NCBI GenBank assembly: GCA_024138015.1
Contig: JAMXBB010000011.1
Coordinates: 81,356,551 to 81,420,550, forward strand
Reading direction: 5' to 3'
Source: Lumnitzera littorea
Lineage: Eukaryota > Streptophyta > Magnoliopsida > Myrtales > Combretaceae
DNA length: 64,000 nucleotides
Shown here: positions 1 to 10,851 of the stretch, piece by piece
Position numbering within the stretch: the stretch's first letter is position 1
How the letters are laid out: each line of letters begins with the position of its first letter
Made by a program: the position numbers and the translations under genes
The notes under the pieces: model-generated
Seen by the model: the letters and a program-made list of their open reading frames with translations, nothing else
The model's database searches: none
Told to the model about the DNA's origin: nothing

Positions 1-1415
1 TGCTCAAGCTAAGCGGAATCACTCTTCTAGTTCTCCTTTGAGAGGATTTTGAATTTGAGGAAATTAGCAAAATTTCTGTCTTCATCTTTGTCCATTGGAA
101 TCATCACGGCTTTTCGGTTAGTCATCGGATTGTCGGCTGAAGTAAAATTTGATGAAAATAAGAGAGAGAAAGTTGGGGGTTTTTTGGGTTTGGGGCGGAG
201 TAGGGGAGATCCCTTATTTGCTTCATGTGATATTGAGGGTTCCGGTTTTGGGGACAGTCTATTATGAATGGATAGACGGATTCTGGTATTTGAAATATCA
301 TTTTAATCGGAATAAAAGGCATTATAGGACCACCTACCATACTAAGGATCTCAATGGAGTCCTTAAATTGTTACTAAAGAACCTCAGATAAGATGGAAGC
401 ATCCTCGTTCACTTTTCCGTTCAAAGAGTCTTTCAAAATTAATCCGGGTAGGAGATTGTGCTGTGTAAGGGGTACAATGTTGGAGTGGCCTTTTTTTCTT
501 ATGCATATCTTGAGGATTTCGCATCAAGTCACAAGACGTCTCGATCAATCCTCTTATATTATATGGACTTTCTACCTTAGTTGGGATGGACATAATAGAT
601 TAAAGAGCCACTTATGATACCAACGGAATTTCAATCATACTTATCTCCTTTCTTAGGTATTTGAGATAATTCCCCATTTTTAAGACTTAAGTAGCAGAAG
701 GAATTTCATTTGATTTGGCATCTATTTCCCTGCTTTAAAAATGGTCTGGGGGCCTTTTAGCTCCTAGCACTCACACTACTAGATCACTAATTACCTCCTT
801 GAATATATAAAGGGATTCGTACTATATCGTCTGCATGCATGAGTCAGGTCACAAGCCAATCTAGATCGTTTCTATTTTTTCAAGAAGGATAGTCCAAATG
901 ATCAATTTTTTCAGGAACAAACTTGATGCAAGATTGCCAATAAGCTTCATATAGCCCATAGATTGACCTCTTCAGCTTATAAGCAAGTTTAAATAGATGT
1001 CATAAGACTTGAATTTTAACATGTTAGGTATTCACAAATCTAAGACACATCCAAGGAACTCCCTTCAAGGACTACAACCAAGAGAGAGATCCATCTAAAC
1101 ATTATTCTCCAGATCTCTATGTTGATCACAACTCTTTTAAGTCAATCCTAAACTCTGCACAACAAAGCTCATTGTTTGAGCCAATACTAAACTAAACTCT
1201 ACAGAATAAGTTAATGAAATAGACAATCTTAGAATAATACATGAGATAATATTGGAAACTATAGAATTAAATCCACAAAAGCTCGATTGACAAACACCAT
1301 GTATCGATCAACTATTAATTGACCATGGTGAGGCCGGTTGGCCATCATGCTTGGAAATGATCGATTATCCTTCCACTTATCCTAAAATTGCACCTAGTTG
1401 TCTCTACTCTAAACC
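1..1415. other. Unassigned flank, possible decayed coding scrap
   Basis: No gene is recognised here. Around 150-390 on the plus strand there is an 80-codon open stretch with a Trp/Tyr-rich segment (YYEWIDGFWYLKYHF). A second open frame covers 393-617. Base composition in the first 600 bases is less AT-rich than farther on, which fits an old coding relic. I could not match either frame to a family, and neither has a convincing start or splice sites. From about 660 to 1415 I see only AT-rich sequence without features. Confidence 0.2.
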
Positions 1416-2185
1416 ATGACAGGGTTCCAAATTGGTTTGGAATTGAACTTGGACCCACTAGTTCTCAGTTTCATAAATGAGAAATCGAACCTAAACTCAT
1501 GGGATCGGTTCATGGGCAAGTTCGTTAGACCTACTGGTTCAACCAATAGTTTAAGAAACCATGAATTGGTCCTATTAAAAAAAAAACTAAAATTTAGATT
1601 TTAAATTAAATTTATGAGTCCAAGATAATTGTTATCTTTAGTTCATTTTGCAAAATAGTTATTAGGAATATATACTTATTTATATGTAGGCATATTAAAC
1701 TTAATTTTCATATTAGTAATATAGGATAAGGATATATAAAGGTTACAAAGAAGTTAAAAAATAAAAGTTAGTCCTACATTTTATATGCAATCATATCTAA
1801 CTTAGTTGTCATATTAGTAATGTGAGACAAAATATATAAATGTTACAAAGAAGTTAAAAAACAAAAGTTAGTCCTATATTATTAAGAATGAGATTAATCT
1901 TTTGGTAAAAGTTTATATAAAGCCAAACAAATTTTTTAGATTACATTTATTGCTATGTTATTCATTGTAATGCATTAAATATTGCGATCCAATAATAGGG
2001 TCTATAGGTCTTGTTGAATGACTTGGTTTGGACCTGCCAACATTGCGGTTTGGCCATATAGGACCAATCCATATAGCTAGGTCCATGTCGGCTCTTAGAC
2101 CCAATGGGGTGGGTTTGAATAGGGTCACGGTTTGGAACTAAGCTAGATGAAGGTTTAGGTTGCATTACGGTCCAAGAATTAAGCC
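1416..2185. repeat. Possible non-autonomous DNA transposon relic
   Basis: Both ends are rich in GGTT/GGTTTGG-type words resembling the subterminal regions of plant hAT-like elements, while the middle is very AT-rich. The left end begins CAGGGTTCCAAATTGG. The reverse complement of the 2120-2145 segment begins TAGTTCCAAACCG, so only a short core, GTTCCAAA, is shared in inverted orientation. I find no matching 8-bp target duplication. This is a weak call; it could be ordinary intergenic sequence. Confidence 0.2.
1686..1887. repeat. 101-bp tandem duplication
   Basis: Two adjacent copies share the core TCATATTAGTAAT at 1708 and 1809 and a second core GTTACAAAGAAGTTAAAAAA, giving a period of 101 bp. 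The copies have diverged by scattered substitutions, so the duplication is not very recent. Confidence 0.8.
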
Positions 2186-2557
2186 ATTTCCTAACCTATT
2201 TCTATCTTTGATCCTATTAGCCAGAACTCTTTACTAAAGAATATGCCCTTATTCTTCTAAGCCTAGCCAAAACTCCTTCCTCTTTGCAACATCCTCTCAC
2301 TAGTACCAAAAGAGCAAGTATGTCCACCATATTCCTTACGTGTTCCATCGTTTTCTCTACACCAACATTTATTGTAACTACAAAATCAATCGGTTTAATC
2401 TATCAACAATAAGACTCTTAACATAAGACCCTTTAAGGAAATGCTTTGAGCAATAACATCTAGAAACATAACCCTTGCTCGAAAATACTAGAAATGAAAT
2501 CTAAGGCTCTAAAGTCAGTTTGTTAAGGTACATAGTGGAATGAAGTAACATCATGAC
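2186..2557. other. Nothing recognised
   Basis: Anonymous sequence left of E1. The missing part of E1's left LTR should lie here, but I find no counterpart of the right LTR's other 390 bases. The truncation is therefore real and not caused by a small insertion. Confidence 0.5.
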
Positions 2558-2664
2558 ACATTAAAGAGCCTCTTAGGCTTAGTCATGCTGGCAGGCTCTA
2601 GCTAGTGAGGCACATCAAATCTGGACCGGTTTGAGGGGCTCATATCTAAAGAGCCTTATCAACA
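2558..2664 (-). repeat. E1 3' LTR, truncated
   Basis: About 107 bases match the last 120 bases (10614-10733) of the right LTR. Shared words include CATTAAAGAG, GTGAGGC and the terminal TCAACA. Only the U3 end survives; the R/U5 side and the left target duplication are gone. Confidence 0.8.
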
Positions 2665-2682
2665 CATACCTCCTTGTAGTCT
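2665..2682 (-). other. E1 polypurine tract
   Basis: On the minus strand a purine-rich run (ACAAGGAGGTATG) lies directly before the LTR start TGTTGATAAGG. This is the position of the plus-strand priming site, and E2 has the comparable GGGGAGGAGATGAAAG. Confidence 0.6.
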
Positions 2683-3161
2683 CGTTGTCAAGGCAAAAGA
2701 AGGAGAAGGATATATGGGCTTCTTAAGTGTGTTGTCAATCTAACTCAGAAGAGCATGACCTAGTGCTACTATATTGATGTGGCGAAGGTATAGGTTCGAG
2801 CAAGCGAAAGGATAAGGCGATGATGTTCAAGGTGGTGAATAGTTGGGTTGAAGGTATCTTGAACAGCCGGGTCAAAGGTGCTTGAGGTGGGAAAGGTCGA
2901 GGTGTTGACAACTGTTCCGAAGTAGAGTGCTGACCACTTGTGTAGGATGAAGTTTTAGTTGGAGTGTCAAGGTAAGGGGGGTAGACCCCATGGAGATATG
3001 TGACAACTAAGCCTTTGCCTCTTTACTTTGATGTGCTTCACCCTTGACATCGAACTGACCTTAACTTATGCTTCTTTATAGTATCATGACTAGGTGCTTT
3101 TTTGCAGTACTACGGCCAGGTGCTGCTTTAATTAAGCAAGTACGATGCTACCTGGAAAGAG

Positions 3162-4061
3162 GTAAAGGGCTTTTGTGAAGCGTTGCATAGGGTTGAGAAG
3201 GACTTGTAAGAGGTAGAGTCCTTTATCAATAAATATTTAGATAAATTCACCAAAGCTAATTGACACCTGTACCATTCTTATGTGTAGGTGGCTGGGTTTC
3301 AAGGGCGGTTGAAGGATGTAGAACAGGAGAGAGCAACTATTGAAGGCATTACCAAGGGGGTAGATAACTTGAGGGCTTGGCTTGGTAATAAACAGAGGAC
3401 TAAGGCTCGTCTCTCCTAGAGATTAGATGAGGAGAGGGAAGCTAAGGCCCAACTTAAGAGAGAGAACACCAAGTTGAAGGCATTCATCGTCAAGTTACAT
3501 ACCAAACTAGCGATGAAGGCCTTCGAGTGCGACAATGTCGAGGCCACTTCACTGGAGTTGACTTATTTGAAGGTAGGGTTAGAGCGACAAGTCCAGGAAT
3601 TATAAGGGAAAGTTTTGGAGATGGAAGAGATCATCTTCAAAATGGAGAGTAGAGAGGTCCTTAGTGACGCCATTACGAAGAAGGCCATTGTTGATTATTG
3701 GGAGATGGATAAGTAGATGGACGATCTGGAAGACTTGTCCGCCGAATGCACCTACCACATGAGGAGACAGGTGCTCTCCTAATATCTAAATCTCAACCTG
3801 AGCTTTTTGAGTTTTTTGGATTGCCCTACCTTTAGGGAGAAGAGGAAGGTTGAAGCATAGGAGAGGGAGGCTACTCTAGTGGCTAGTAAAGTTCGAGGTG
3901 CCCTTTCTGCTGCTGGTACTGGACATGATGCTTCTAAATTCATTTCTGCCCCAGCAGCTAGGCAGGAGATCACCCTCAAGGGTGCTTCTCCAGAGGATCA
4001 AGCTAGGGGTGATCTTATTGATGACCTTTGTCAACAACCTTTAGTCTCTGCTTTTACCTAG
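3162..4061 (+). pseudogene. Antisense coiled-coil ORF of E1
   Basis: One reading frame runs from 3162 to 4061 on the strand opposite to gag-pol, broken by several stops. The N-terminal half is heptad-rich and charged, with segments such as RLDEEREAKAQLKREN and LKVGLERQVQEL, and is likely a coiled coil. The middle reads AIVDYWEMDK, DLSAECTYHMRRQVLS and NLNLSFLSF. The C-terminal part is Ala/Ser-rich (VRGALSAAGTGHDASKF). A trailing motif follows in another frame near 4095-4130 (IKVLDFSKLADPKK). Antisense ORFs between pol and 3' LTR are known in the Tat lineage; their function is not established. E2 keeps a matching C-terminal scrap at 21225-21416 (IKALDFLELPELANPRQ), which supports former coding capacity. 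I infer a structural, non-enzymatic protein, with no catalytic motif seen. Confidence 0.65.
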
Positions 4062-4349
4062 AGCCAGCCTTCCTAAGGGTCAACGACGGATTAACACTTC
4101 AAGTAGATTAAAGTCTTGGACTTTTCAAAGTTAGCTGATCCTAAGAAATAGTTTTGTTTTCCTCTACATATCTCTTTTCCTTCTTGTATCCCAAGCTAGG
4201 ATGCCAGCCTTAATTTTGCAGTTTCTAAGTAATGAATGAAATTTAAACTTACTCATGTTCCCTGTTGTGCACTTTGTTTTTTTCTCTTCTTCTTCTTCCT
4301 TTTTATTTATTTATTTATTTTTAACGTTTTGTCTTGTTTAAATGTTTGT

Positions 4350-4800
4350 GTATGGGAGTTCCTTTGTATAAGGGGGTTTCTCCTTGCCGAGATTACCCAA
4401 GGAGGTTAGATTGGTGGCATTTCAACTTGCCCGATAAGTAGGAGATCTTCTGTGTAAGAGGTGTTTCTCTTTACTGAGGTTACTTGAAGGGGTAAGGTTG
4501 GTGGCATTTTGGCTTGCCTAGTAAGTAGGAGTTCTCTGTACAAGGGGTGTTTCTCTTTATCAAGCTTACCCAAGAAGGTCAAGTTGGTGGTGTTCTTACC
4601 TGTGTAGTAAGTGGGACTTTTCTATGTAAGGGGTGTTTCCCTTTGCCGAGCTTACCCGAGAGGGTCAGGTCGGTGGCGTTTTGACTTGCCTAGTAAGTGG
4701 GAGTTCTTCTGTACAAGGGGTGCTTCCCTTTGCCGAGGTTATCTAAGGAGGTTAGGTAAGTGGTGTTCCGACCTACCGGATAAGTCAGTTCGTTTGCCCT
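4350..4800. repeat. E1 tandem array, about 86-bp units
   Basis: About five head-to-tail units. Equivalent points fall at 4366, 4452, 4538, 4624 and 4711, giving periods of 86, 86, 86 and 87. Each unit carries a variant of GGGGTGTTTCTC and of TTGCCTAGTAAGTAGGAG. The array lies between integrase and the antisense ORF. E2 has the homologous array in the same place, so it is an inherited part of the element. On the minus strand much of it reads as a roughly 29-residue repeat, but with stops. Confidence 0.9.
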
Positions 4801-4879
4801 TTGGGGGCTGGGACGGTGAGAGAGAGAGAATGGTAGACAACAATTATAAAACGTAACTTTCATTCATTATTCTTAATTT

Positions 4880-5960
4880 GCATAGTAATATGCTAATCAA
4901 AGTAAAGATGAAGGTTATTGGTGTTCCGTGTGTGTAGGATGAGCTTGTTACCTAGTCTTTCTAGTTTATATGCTCCATTACCTAAGTTTTCCCTGACTCT
5001 GACCAAGTCTTCCCAATTAGGGGCCAGCCTGCCCTATCCTTCTCATGAGCCAGTGGTCTCTAACTTTCACTAAACCAAGTCGTTGACCTTGAATTCCTTA
5101 TGTTTGACCTTTTGATCATAGTATCAGGTGGCATGGTGCTAGTATGTAGTTACTCGAGCTGTAGCGAGGTCTCGGATCTCTTCAGTAGTGTCGATGTTGG
5201 CTTACAATAGGGACTCATTAAGGGTGGTATTGAAGCTTCGAGTCTAGATGTTAGGGAGTGTAAGTTTAATGGGGAGAACTGCCTTGGACTTGAATGCCAA
5301 GCAAAAGGGTGTTTTGCTTGTAGAAGTTTGGTAGGTGGTCTTATATCCCCACAGAATGTTAGGCAGTTTGTTTGCCTAAATGCTATGGGTTTGGCCTACT
5401 CGTTTCTTCAAGCTGTCCAAGACAATTTGGTTGGTTGTCTCTACCTATTCGTTCAATTGGGGGGTGGGCCACTAACGTGAAGTGTGCTATGATGTGGTGC
5501 TTGGCGTAGAATTCCTTGAATTTAAGGTTGTTAAATTGTTGCTCGTTGTCCATGACGAGAGCATAAAGAACCCCAAATTGAGAGAGGATGTTGTTTCTAA
5601 TGAAAGACTCAACACTTCTCTTCGTGATTTTTACCATCACTTCAGCTTTGACCCATTTGGTAAAGTAGTCAACGGCAACTATTATGAATTGTTGTCCTCC
5701 CGAGACCTTTAGGAAAGCTCTAAGGATGTCGATACCCCATTGTGCAAATGATTACTGGTTGGTCAGAGGTTGGAGACTGGTGTTGGGTGCATGACTGATA
5801 TGGGTATGCTTCTGGCATTGCGGGTACTTTTGGGTTACAGCTTTGGCATCTTGCCTCATTGTAAGCCAATAATACTCGAGTTGTAGTGCCCTGAGGTAGA
5901 GGGCTTGGGATTGAATGTGGTTGCTGCACAATTTGGTATGCAGTTCTTCCATGATGCATA
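4880..5960 (-). pseudogene. E1 integrase
   Basis: Would insert the element cDNA into host DNA. Reading right to left, the zinc-binding region comes first (5752-5960, with LQLEYYWLTMRQDAKAV and PQCQKH). The catalytic core follows, with VDYFTKW at about 5640-5670 holding the first Asp and VMDNEQQFNN at about 5540-5570 holding the second. The segment that should carry the catalytic Glu (about 5430-5480) is frameshifted. The C-terminal region continues to about 4900 in several frames. The best open piece is 5383-5640. The core closely matches E2's integrase. The family is Tat-type Ty3/gypsy; the relic is clearly non-functional. Confidence 0.85.
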
Positions 5961-5989
5961 GGCCATCACCTTCTCATAGGCATCTGAGC

Positions 5990-6640
5990 AAGGGGAGGCT
6001 AATGCCCCTGTGGTATAGGATGGCATCGACTAATGTGTAGTTGGTGGCATGATATTTGAGCTTCTTCTCCTCCTTGTTTTCTAGGAGCATGCCTTGCTTT
6101 AAATAACTTCAGATGGGGTTTATCCAACTCGGCTCTAATGCTGTTGTTGTTAGTTCTAAGACTTCAGTTGAGACTAAAATTATGCTCTTCTCCGGCAGGT
6201 ACTCTATGAAGATCTTCCTATCCCTCACCTCTAGTTTCTATATCCCAGTAGAGGCAAGTTTAGATAGCCAATTTGCCGTTGAATTCTCAAGTCGGGGGAT
6301 CTTTGTGATGCTCCACGAAGGGAATTTAGCTATAAGGCTCTTCATGTTCTTCAGGTACTTCACCATTGTATCATCCTTAGCCTTATATTCTCTTTGGACT
6401 TATTGGATGACTAGCATTGAGTCTGAGAAGACCTACAAGTGTTCGGTACTGATATCTTTGGCTAACTTGAGACTAGCGATGAGGGCTTCATATTAGGATT
6501 CGTTGTTGTTGGTATTGAACTCGAACTTAAGGGCATAGCAGACTGTGACTTTGTCCGAACTCGTTAAAACGAGGCCTGCACCTCCACCCTCCAAGGTAGA
6601 TGATCCATCGACATGGAGAGTCTACATTGGTTTATCATTA
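5990..6640 (-). pseudogene. E1 second (archaeal-type) RNase H
   Basis: This domain lies between the usual RNase H and integrase, where the Tat lineage carries its extra RNase H. Minus-strand motifs in order are LHVDGSSTLEGGGAG (first catalytic Asp region), FNTNNNES-YEALIA (the conserved NNxxEYEAL block with its catalytic Glu), VFSDSMLVI (catalytic Asp) and PRLENSTANWLSKLAS. Three catalytic carboxylates can still be recognised, but at least three stops interrupt the frame. The plus-strand open frame at 6113-6496 is only the shadow of this domain. Confidence 0.82.
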
Positions 6641-7091
6641 CCCAGGGGTGCATTCTCTTGTCTCGTGTATTTTACTACGAAGTTGGCTAGCACCTATGCT
6701 TTGTAAGCCATTCGTGGCTGGTATTGGATTCCGTATACATGCAGCTCAATTGGTATTTTATCATCTGTCTAGACGCATTAGGCTTCTTTAGCATGGTGTG
6801 TAGCGGTTGATTTATGAGTATGATTATTTGGTGCTCCTGGAAGTATTGTGTTGAGATAATGACAGTGAGGGAGAATTTTTCTACTCGAGTGTACTTAACT
6901 TCAAGCCTGTAGAGTATATGGTTGACGTAGTATACGAGCCTATATTCTTTTCCATTTGCTTTGTCCAGTACAGAGGAGAGCACTTGATTGCTTGTGACCA
7001 GGTACAAGAATAGGTCCTCCCTATAGATAGGCTTGGAAAGGACTGGTAGGTGTACGAGGAAGTCTTGGAGTTGCTGGAAGGGGCGGCACAC
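6640..7091 (-). pseudogene. E1 RNase H
   Basis: The frame is open from 7091 to 6687 (134 codons). It reads as the connection domain and RNase H that follow RT in Tat pol: LPVLSKPIYREDLFLYLVTS, then VLDKANGKEYRLVYYVNHIL, then VEKFSLTVIISTQYFQEH. This domain would degrade the RNA strand during cDNA synthesis. The usual Asp in the LYL-S block is not evident, so catalysis looks lost. It joins RT upstream and the second RNase H downstream. Confidence 0.85.
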
Positions 7092-7890
7092 TTCGGGGTC
7101 AATTCAAAACCCTTTGGATTTTTTAAGATTTTGAAGAACTTTGTACATCTGTCTACACTTTTTGAGACCAAGTTGCTCAACGTGACCATTATGCTGATGA
7201 GCTTTTATACATCTTGGACTAAGGTAGGGAGCTTCATCCCCCTAATGGCACCTATCTTTTCAAGATTGGCCTCAATACCTCTTTGAATGATTAGGAAGCC
7301 TAGGAATTTATCAGAATCGACCTTAAAGATACATTTCTAGGAGTTTAGCTTCATGTTGTGTGTCTGCATCTAGTCAAAGGCTTCTTGGAGGTCTTTGACA
7401 TGATCTCTTAACTTTGTGTTCTTGATGATCATGTAGTTGACGTACACCTCTATATTGCACCTGATTTGGGGCTTAAACAATTTCGCTACCATTCGTTGGT
7501 ATGTGGCCCCAACATTTTTTAGACCGAATGGTATCACTACGTAGTAGTATGTGCCATAGTCGATGATGGAGGTATGAACTTCGTCCTTGGGTTCATGTTA
7601 ATCTAGTTGTAACTCGAGAAGGTGTCTATGAAGCTTAATAGGCGTATCCCAAAGTGGAGTCAACGAGCTGAGTGATTCTCAGGAGAGGGAAGTAGTCTTT
7701 CAAGCAAGCTTTGTTGAGGTCGGTATAATTGACATACATATGCCACTTCCCTATCTTCTTCTTAACTAGTACCACATTTGCTAGCTAGGTTGGGTACTTC
7801 CCTTCTCTCACGAAGTTGGCCTTGAGTAGCTTATGCACTTCTTCCTTAATTGTGACTTGCCTCTTCGAAGTGAAGTGTCTCTTTTTCTAC
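7092..7890 (-). pseudogene. E1 reverse transcriptase
   Basis: Minus-strand reading gives the Tat RT block order: EEVHKLLKANFVREGKYPT, then LANVVLVKKKIGKWHMYVNY, TDLNKACLKDYFPL, the active-site segment at 7420-7450, and FLGFLIIQRGIEAN. The catalytic YVDD reads YVNY here, so both aspartates are changed and the enzyme would be dead even without the stops and the frameshifts around 7500-7650. The connection segment toward RNase H is open at 6881-7189. Confidence 0.88.
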
Positions 7891-8414
7891 TTGATAGGCT
7901 GCGTAGTAAAGTCAATGTTGAGGCTATGGTTTTCTAGGTCGGGCAAGATCTTGGGCATATCTGACGTCGATTAGGTGAACCTATTTGAGTTAGCCCGTAG
8001 GAAAGTAATAATTTTGTCCTTCACCTCGAGAGGAGTCTCAATCTCGATCTTCGTGGTCTAGTCGAGAGAGGGATTGATCTAGATGTCTTCAATTTTTTCA
8101 CTTGGCTTACCCCTCTTCATCGGCTTCTCTTGTAGGCTGGACTCCAGAGAGAAGACTCTGTTGCCTCTAGCGACCTTAACATGTAGTTCTCATGAAAGCT
8201 TCTGATCATACCTACATATTCCCACCCTAATTGGGATTGAGAATTTTACCTTCAGGTGAAGGAATGATGTGATGACCCCAAACGCATTTAGACTTAGTCT
8301 TCCTAAGAAAGCGTTATAGGGAGAGGGACAATCGACCACGACAAACTCCACCGGTCATTGTGCCATATGATTGTTATCATTAAGCTCCATGTTTAGAGTG
8401 ATGATCTCCTTGGA

Positions 8415-8720
8415 TTAGATGGTACTTCTATTGGAGCCAATTAAGTTGTGGTGGTACGACTTCATCTTGATCGACAGCTTCTTCCTCATCCTCTCATATG
8501 TGTAGAGGAAGAGGATATTAGTGGCGTTTCTAGTGTCCACCATTATTTTTAGGATCTCGAAATTTGCAATCCTTACCCCTATGACTAAGGCGTCTTGATG
8601 GGGGGTATCTACCCCTTCTATATCTTCGTTAGAGAAGGAGATAGAAGTATTTAGTTTTTGTCTCTTCTCCCTTATTGCTAGCACCTTTGATAGGGCGTTA
8701 ACTGAGCTACTGGTGCTCAA
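8415..8720 (-). pseudogene. E1 aspartic protease
   Basis: An open frame of 101 codons. The retropepsin signature reads IMVDTRNATNILF, where the lineage norm is D-T-G/S-S-A-N-I-L-F, so the Gly after DT has become Arg. Downstream is LYTYERMRKKL, the usual Tat continuation. The enzyme would cut the Gag-Pol polyprotein in the virus-like particle. Upstream sequence joins the C-terminal part of gag without a clear boundary. Confidence 0.85.
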
Positions 8721-8799
8721 TCGGCTCTTAAAGTGTAGCCTCCCAACTATTATATTGATGACACCATTAAAGGCGCGGTTGTTGTAGTGGTCAACATTC

Positions 8800-10060
8800 T
8801 ACCTTGCTTTTTGGCCCTTCGATCTGCCACTTCTAGGGTGCTTAGTCCCCATCGTCATCGGAATGGTCATCGTTCATTGGTTAGGCTACATACTCATTGA
8901 AGAAGTCCCATTGAATGGTGTATTCAATTGCATTCTTCAGCTGGAAGTTATCATCAGTAGTATGGTCGTAGTCATCATAGAATTGGTAATACTTATGAGT
9001 TTTGATGGCTAGGGTTCCCTTTCATTTTTGGGGGTCTTTGCAGCAGGTTTGTATGCTTCACCTTAGAATAGATTTAGGCTAAGGGTCTATTCAGGGGCGT
9101 ATACTGTGTGTAGATAGGAGGAGGGAGTGAGTCTCGCTCAACTCGATGCTTATTCTTTCCCGAACTCTCCCCCCTCTGATCTACTTGGTATCCTTTCGCT
9201 AAGGTGATCCTTCACAAACAATCTTTCCTTGTCTAGCTTTCTACTTGACTTCTCTCGGTTGGCATCACGCTTAGCATGATTGTTGTCCTCCTAGTTAATG
9301 TACTTCTAGGCCTTATTCTAAAAGCTAGCCAAGGTCTTCGGCTTGCTCTTCACAACTGATTGAAAGAAGTTTCTTGAAGGTTGGATGTCAAGTAGCATGG
9401 ATAGCAACTCTCTCGTCCAACTGAAGGATCTTGACCACGGCATTATTGAACCGGGCTACATAGTCGTTCAAAGATTTGCCTTCACTCTGCCTTATTAGGT
9501 ATAAAGATAACGTGTCCTTGGATGAAGGCTTGCTAGCCTTAAAATGGAGGCTGAATTTCTATGCTATCTCATCAAAGGAGTTGATGGAGTTTTCGGGCAA
9601 GTGGTTGAACTATGTTCGAGTTACTTTCCTCAAGATGCTTTGGAAAGCCTCATTATTATAGCATCCCCATGATCATGAAGGTTCATGAGGGTGTGAAAGT
9701 GGAGGAGGTGGTCATCAGGACCTTTAGTACCATCATATTGGTTTAGGGATAGAAGCTTGCTATTGGGGGGCAGTACTTTGTCCTAAATGCCTTTGGTGAA
9801 GGGGGTTTTGTTGCTGGTGACCAGCCCGGCATCGCCATTTACCTTACTCCCCTATTGTTCAGAGAGCCTCTTGACAATTGTGTGGAGTTCGTTGAGATCA
9901 ACATCGTTTACCAAATGAGCTTGGCAAGATGCGAAGTGAGTCGGTACTCCCTATGAGTTAGTTACTAACGAGTAGCTGGTTGCAGGCCTTATTGGCTATT
10001 GCTGCATCGGAGGATCAGGTTGCTGATCCTTGTTATTTTGCGACTGCGGATGCCTTCCAG
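8800..10060 (-). pseudogene. E1 gag
   Basis: Capsid-type gag in pieces on the minus strand. The recognisable retrotransposon gag core lies at about 9640-9790 (QYDGTKGPDDHLLHFHTLMN, then FNHLPENSINSFDEIA). A spacer follows, and then a decayed zinc-knuckle-like motif near 8930-9000 (YYQFYDDYDHTTDDNFQLKN), where relatives have Cys at the first Tyr and later at Asn/Phe. E2 has the same gag core, nearly colinear. The start codon cannot be fixed because of stops. Confidence 0.8.
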
Positions 10061-10207
10061 TGTTTCCCATGGGAAGGGTTGATTCTTCGCAGATTGGTTA
10101 TTCACCAACTAACGGTTCTCTTATTCATTATGACGAGACATGATGTCCAAGAATTGCGTTTAGGGAATGTATTTGGTACGTTTGGGGTTTTTGGTGTAAA
10201 AATTCAG

Positions 10208-10227
10208 TTCTTACATATGGTGTCAAA
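10208..10227 (-). other. E1 primer-binding site, decayed
   Basis: On the minus strand TTTGACACCATATGTAAGAA directly follows the 5' LTR end. It aligns base for base with E2's TTTGGCATCATTTGTGGGAA. Both look like decayed forms of the TTTGGCGCCGT-type PBS common in Tat elements; the tRNA identity is an inference. Confidence 0.7.
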
Positions 10228-10733
10228 TGTCGTCTCAGGATATTTGCTAGTAGAAATTGGACTTTACGCATCAGGTAAGCCTACAAAATAAAACACTGTG
10301 AGGGGATACCGGGGTGTTGTTTAGCATAGTTACTTCGATGCTTAAGTCAGTATAGAGTTCTGGAGAATAGGGGATACTTGAGAACAATAGATAAGCTTTA
10401 GTGTGTAAAGTGTCAAGTAGTCCCTACCGTTAGGTGGTGACCTAATATTTATAATAGAGTGGTATTGACAGTTGAAGGGCAATTAGCTGGCAGAATCCTC
10501 TCCTGTAAGTATGGGAGAGTAGGCTCGTAGTGTTTAACGTATCCCACATATACCGGAGGTGGTTGTTGACTTGGTCTCTTATCTTTATTTGGTGTCTTTT
10601 AGTCATTAAAGAGTCTCTTATGCTTGGTTAAGCCAGGCTTAGGTCTTGAGCCCAGGACAACAAGCTTTAAATGGTGAGGCGCATTAGATCTAGGTGGGCA
10701 TAAGGGGCCCATGTCTAAAGAGGCTCGTCAACA
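10228..10733 (-). repeat. E1 5' LTR (506 bp) with promoter
   Basis: Bounded by TGTCGTCTCAGG at the gag side and ...GTCAACA at the outer side, that is TG...CA on the minus strand. It aligns along its length with the reverse complement of the E2 LTRs. A TATA-like TATAAATA occurs on the minus strand at 10446-10453, a plausible core promoter. Confidence 0.85.
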
Positions 10734-10851
10734 ATATCAATCTTTAACAAGTAAGAACATCTAATCTATAATGAGAGATATTTTGGTAAAATTTAGAAAA
10801 CAAATCCCCTGCGCATGTTTATCACGTCCCCATCTCCTTAAACCTTTCTTT

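Larger units (their letters stand above)
2558..10733 (-). mobile_element. E1, Tat-lineage Ty3/gypsy retrotransposon, degenerate
   Basis: An 8.2-kb LTR retrotransposon read on the minus strand. From right to left it has a 5' LTR, PBS, gag, protease, RT, RNase H, a second (archaeal-type) RNase H, integrase, a tandem array, an antisense ORF, a PPT and a truncated 3' LTR. The second RNase H between RNase H and integrase, and an extra ORF between integrase and 3' LTR, are known marks of the Tat lineage. E2 at 14740-22934 is a close relative: the integrases share KITKRSVESFI-NNILS almost unchanged. All frames contain stops. The right flank 10734-10738 is ATATC, and its expected left partner was lost with the LTR end. 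Confidence 0.93.

Noticed and set aside
6113..6496. 127-codon plus-strand open frame
   Set aside because: It lies antisense over the second RNase H of E1, whose motifs are clear on the minus strand; no family features on plus.
9980..10291. 103-codon plus-strand open frame
   Set aside because: Crosses the PBS and LTR boundary of E1 and is antisense to gag; unlikely to be a gene.
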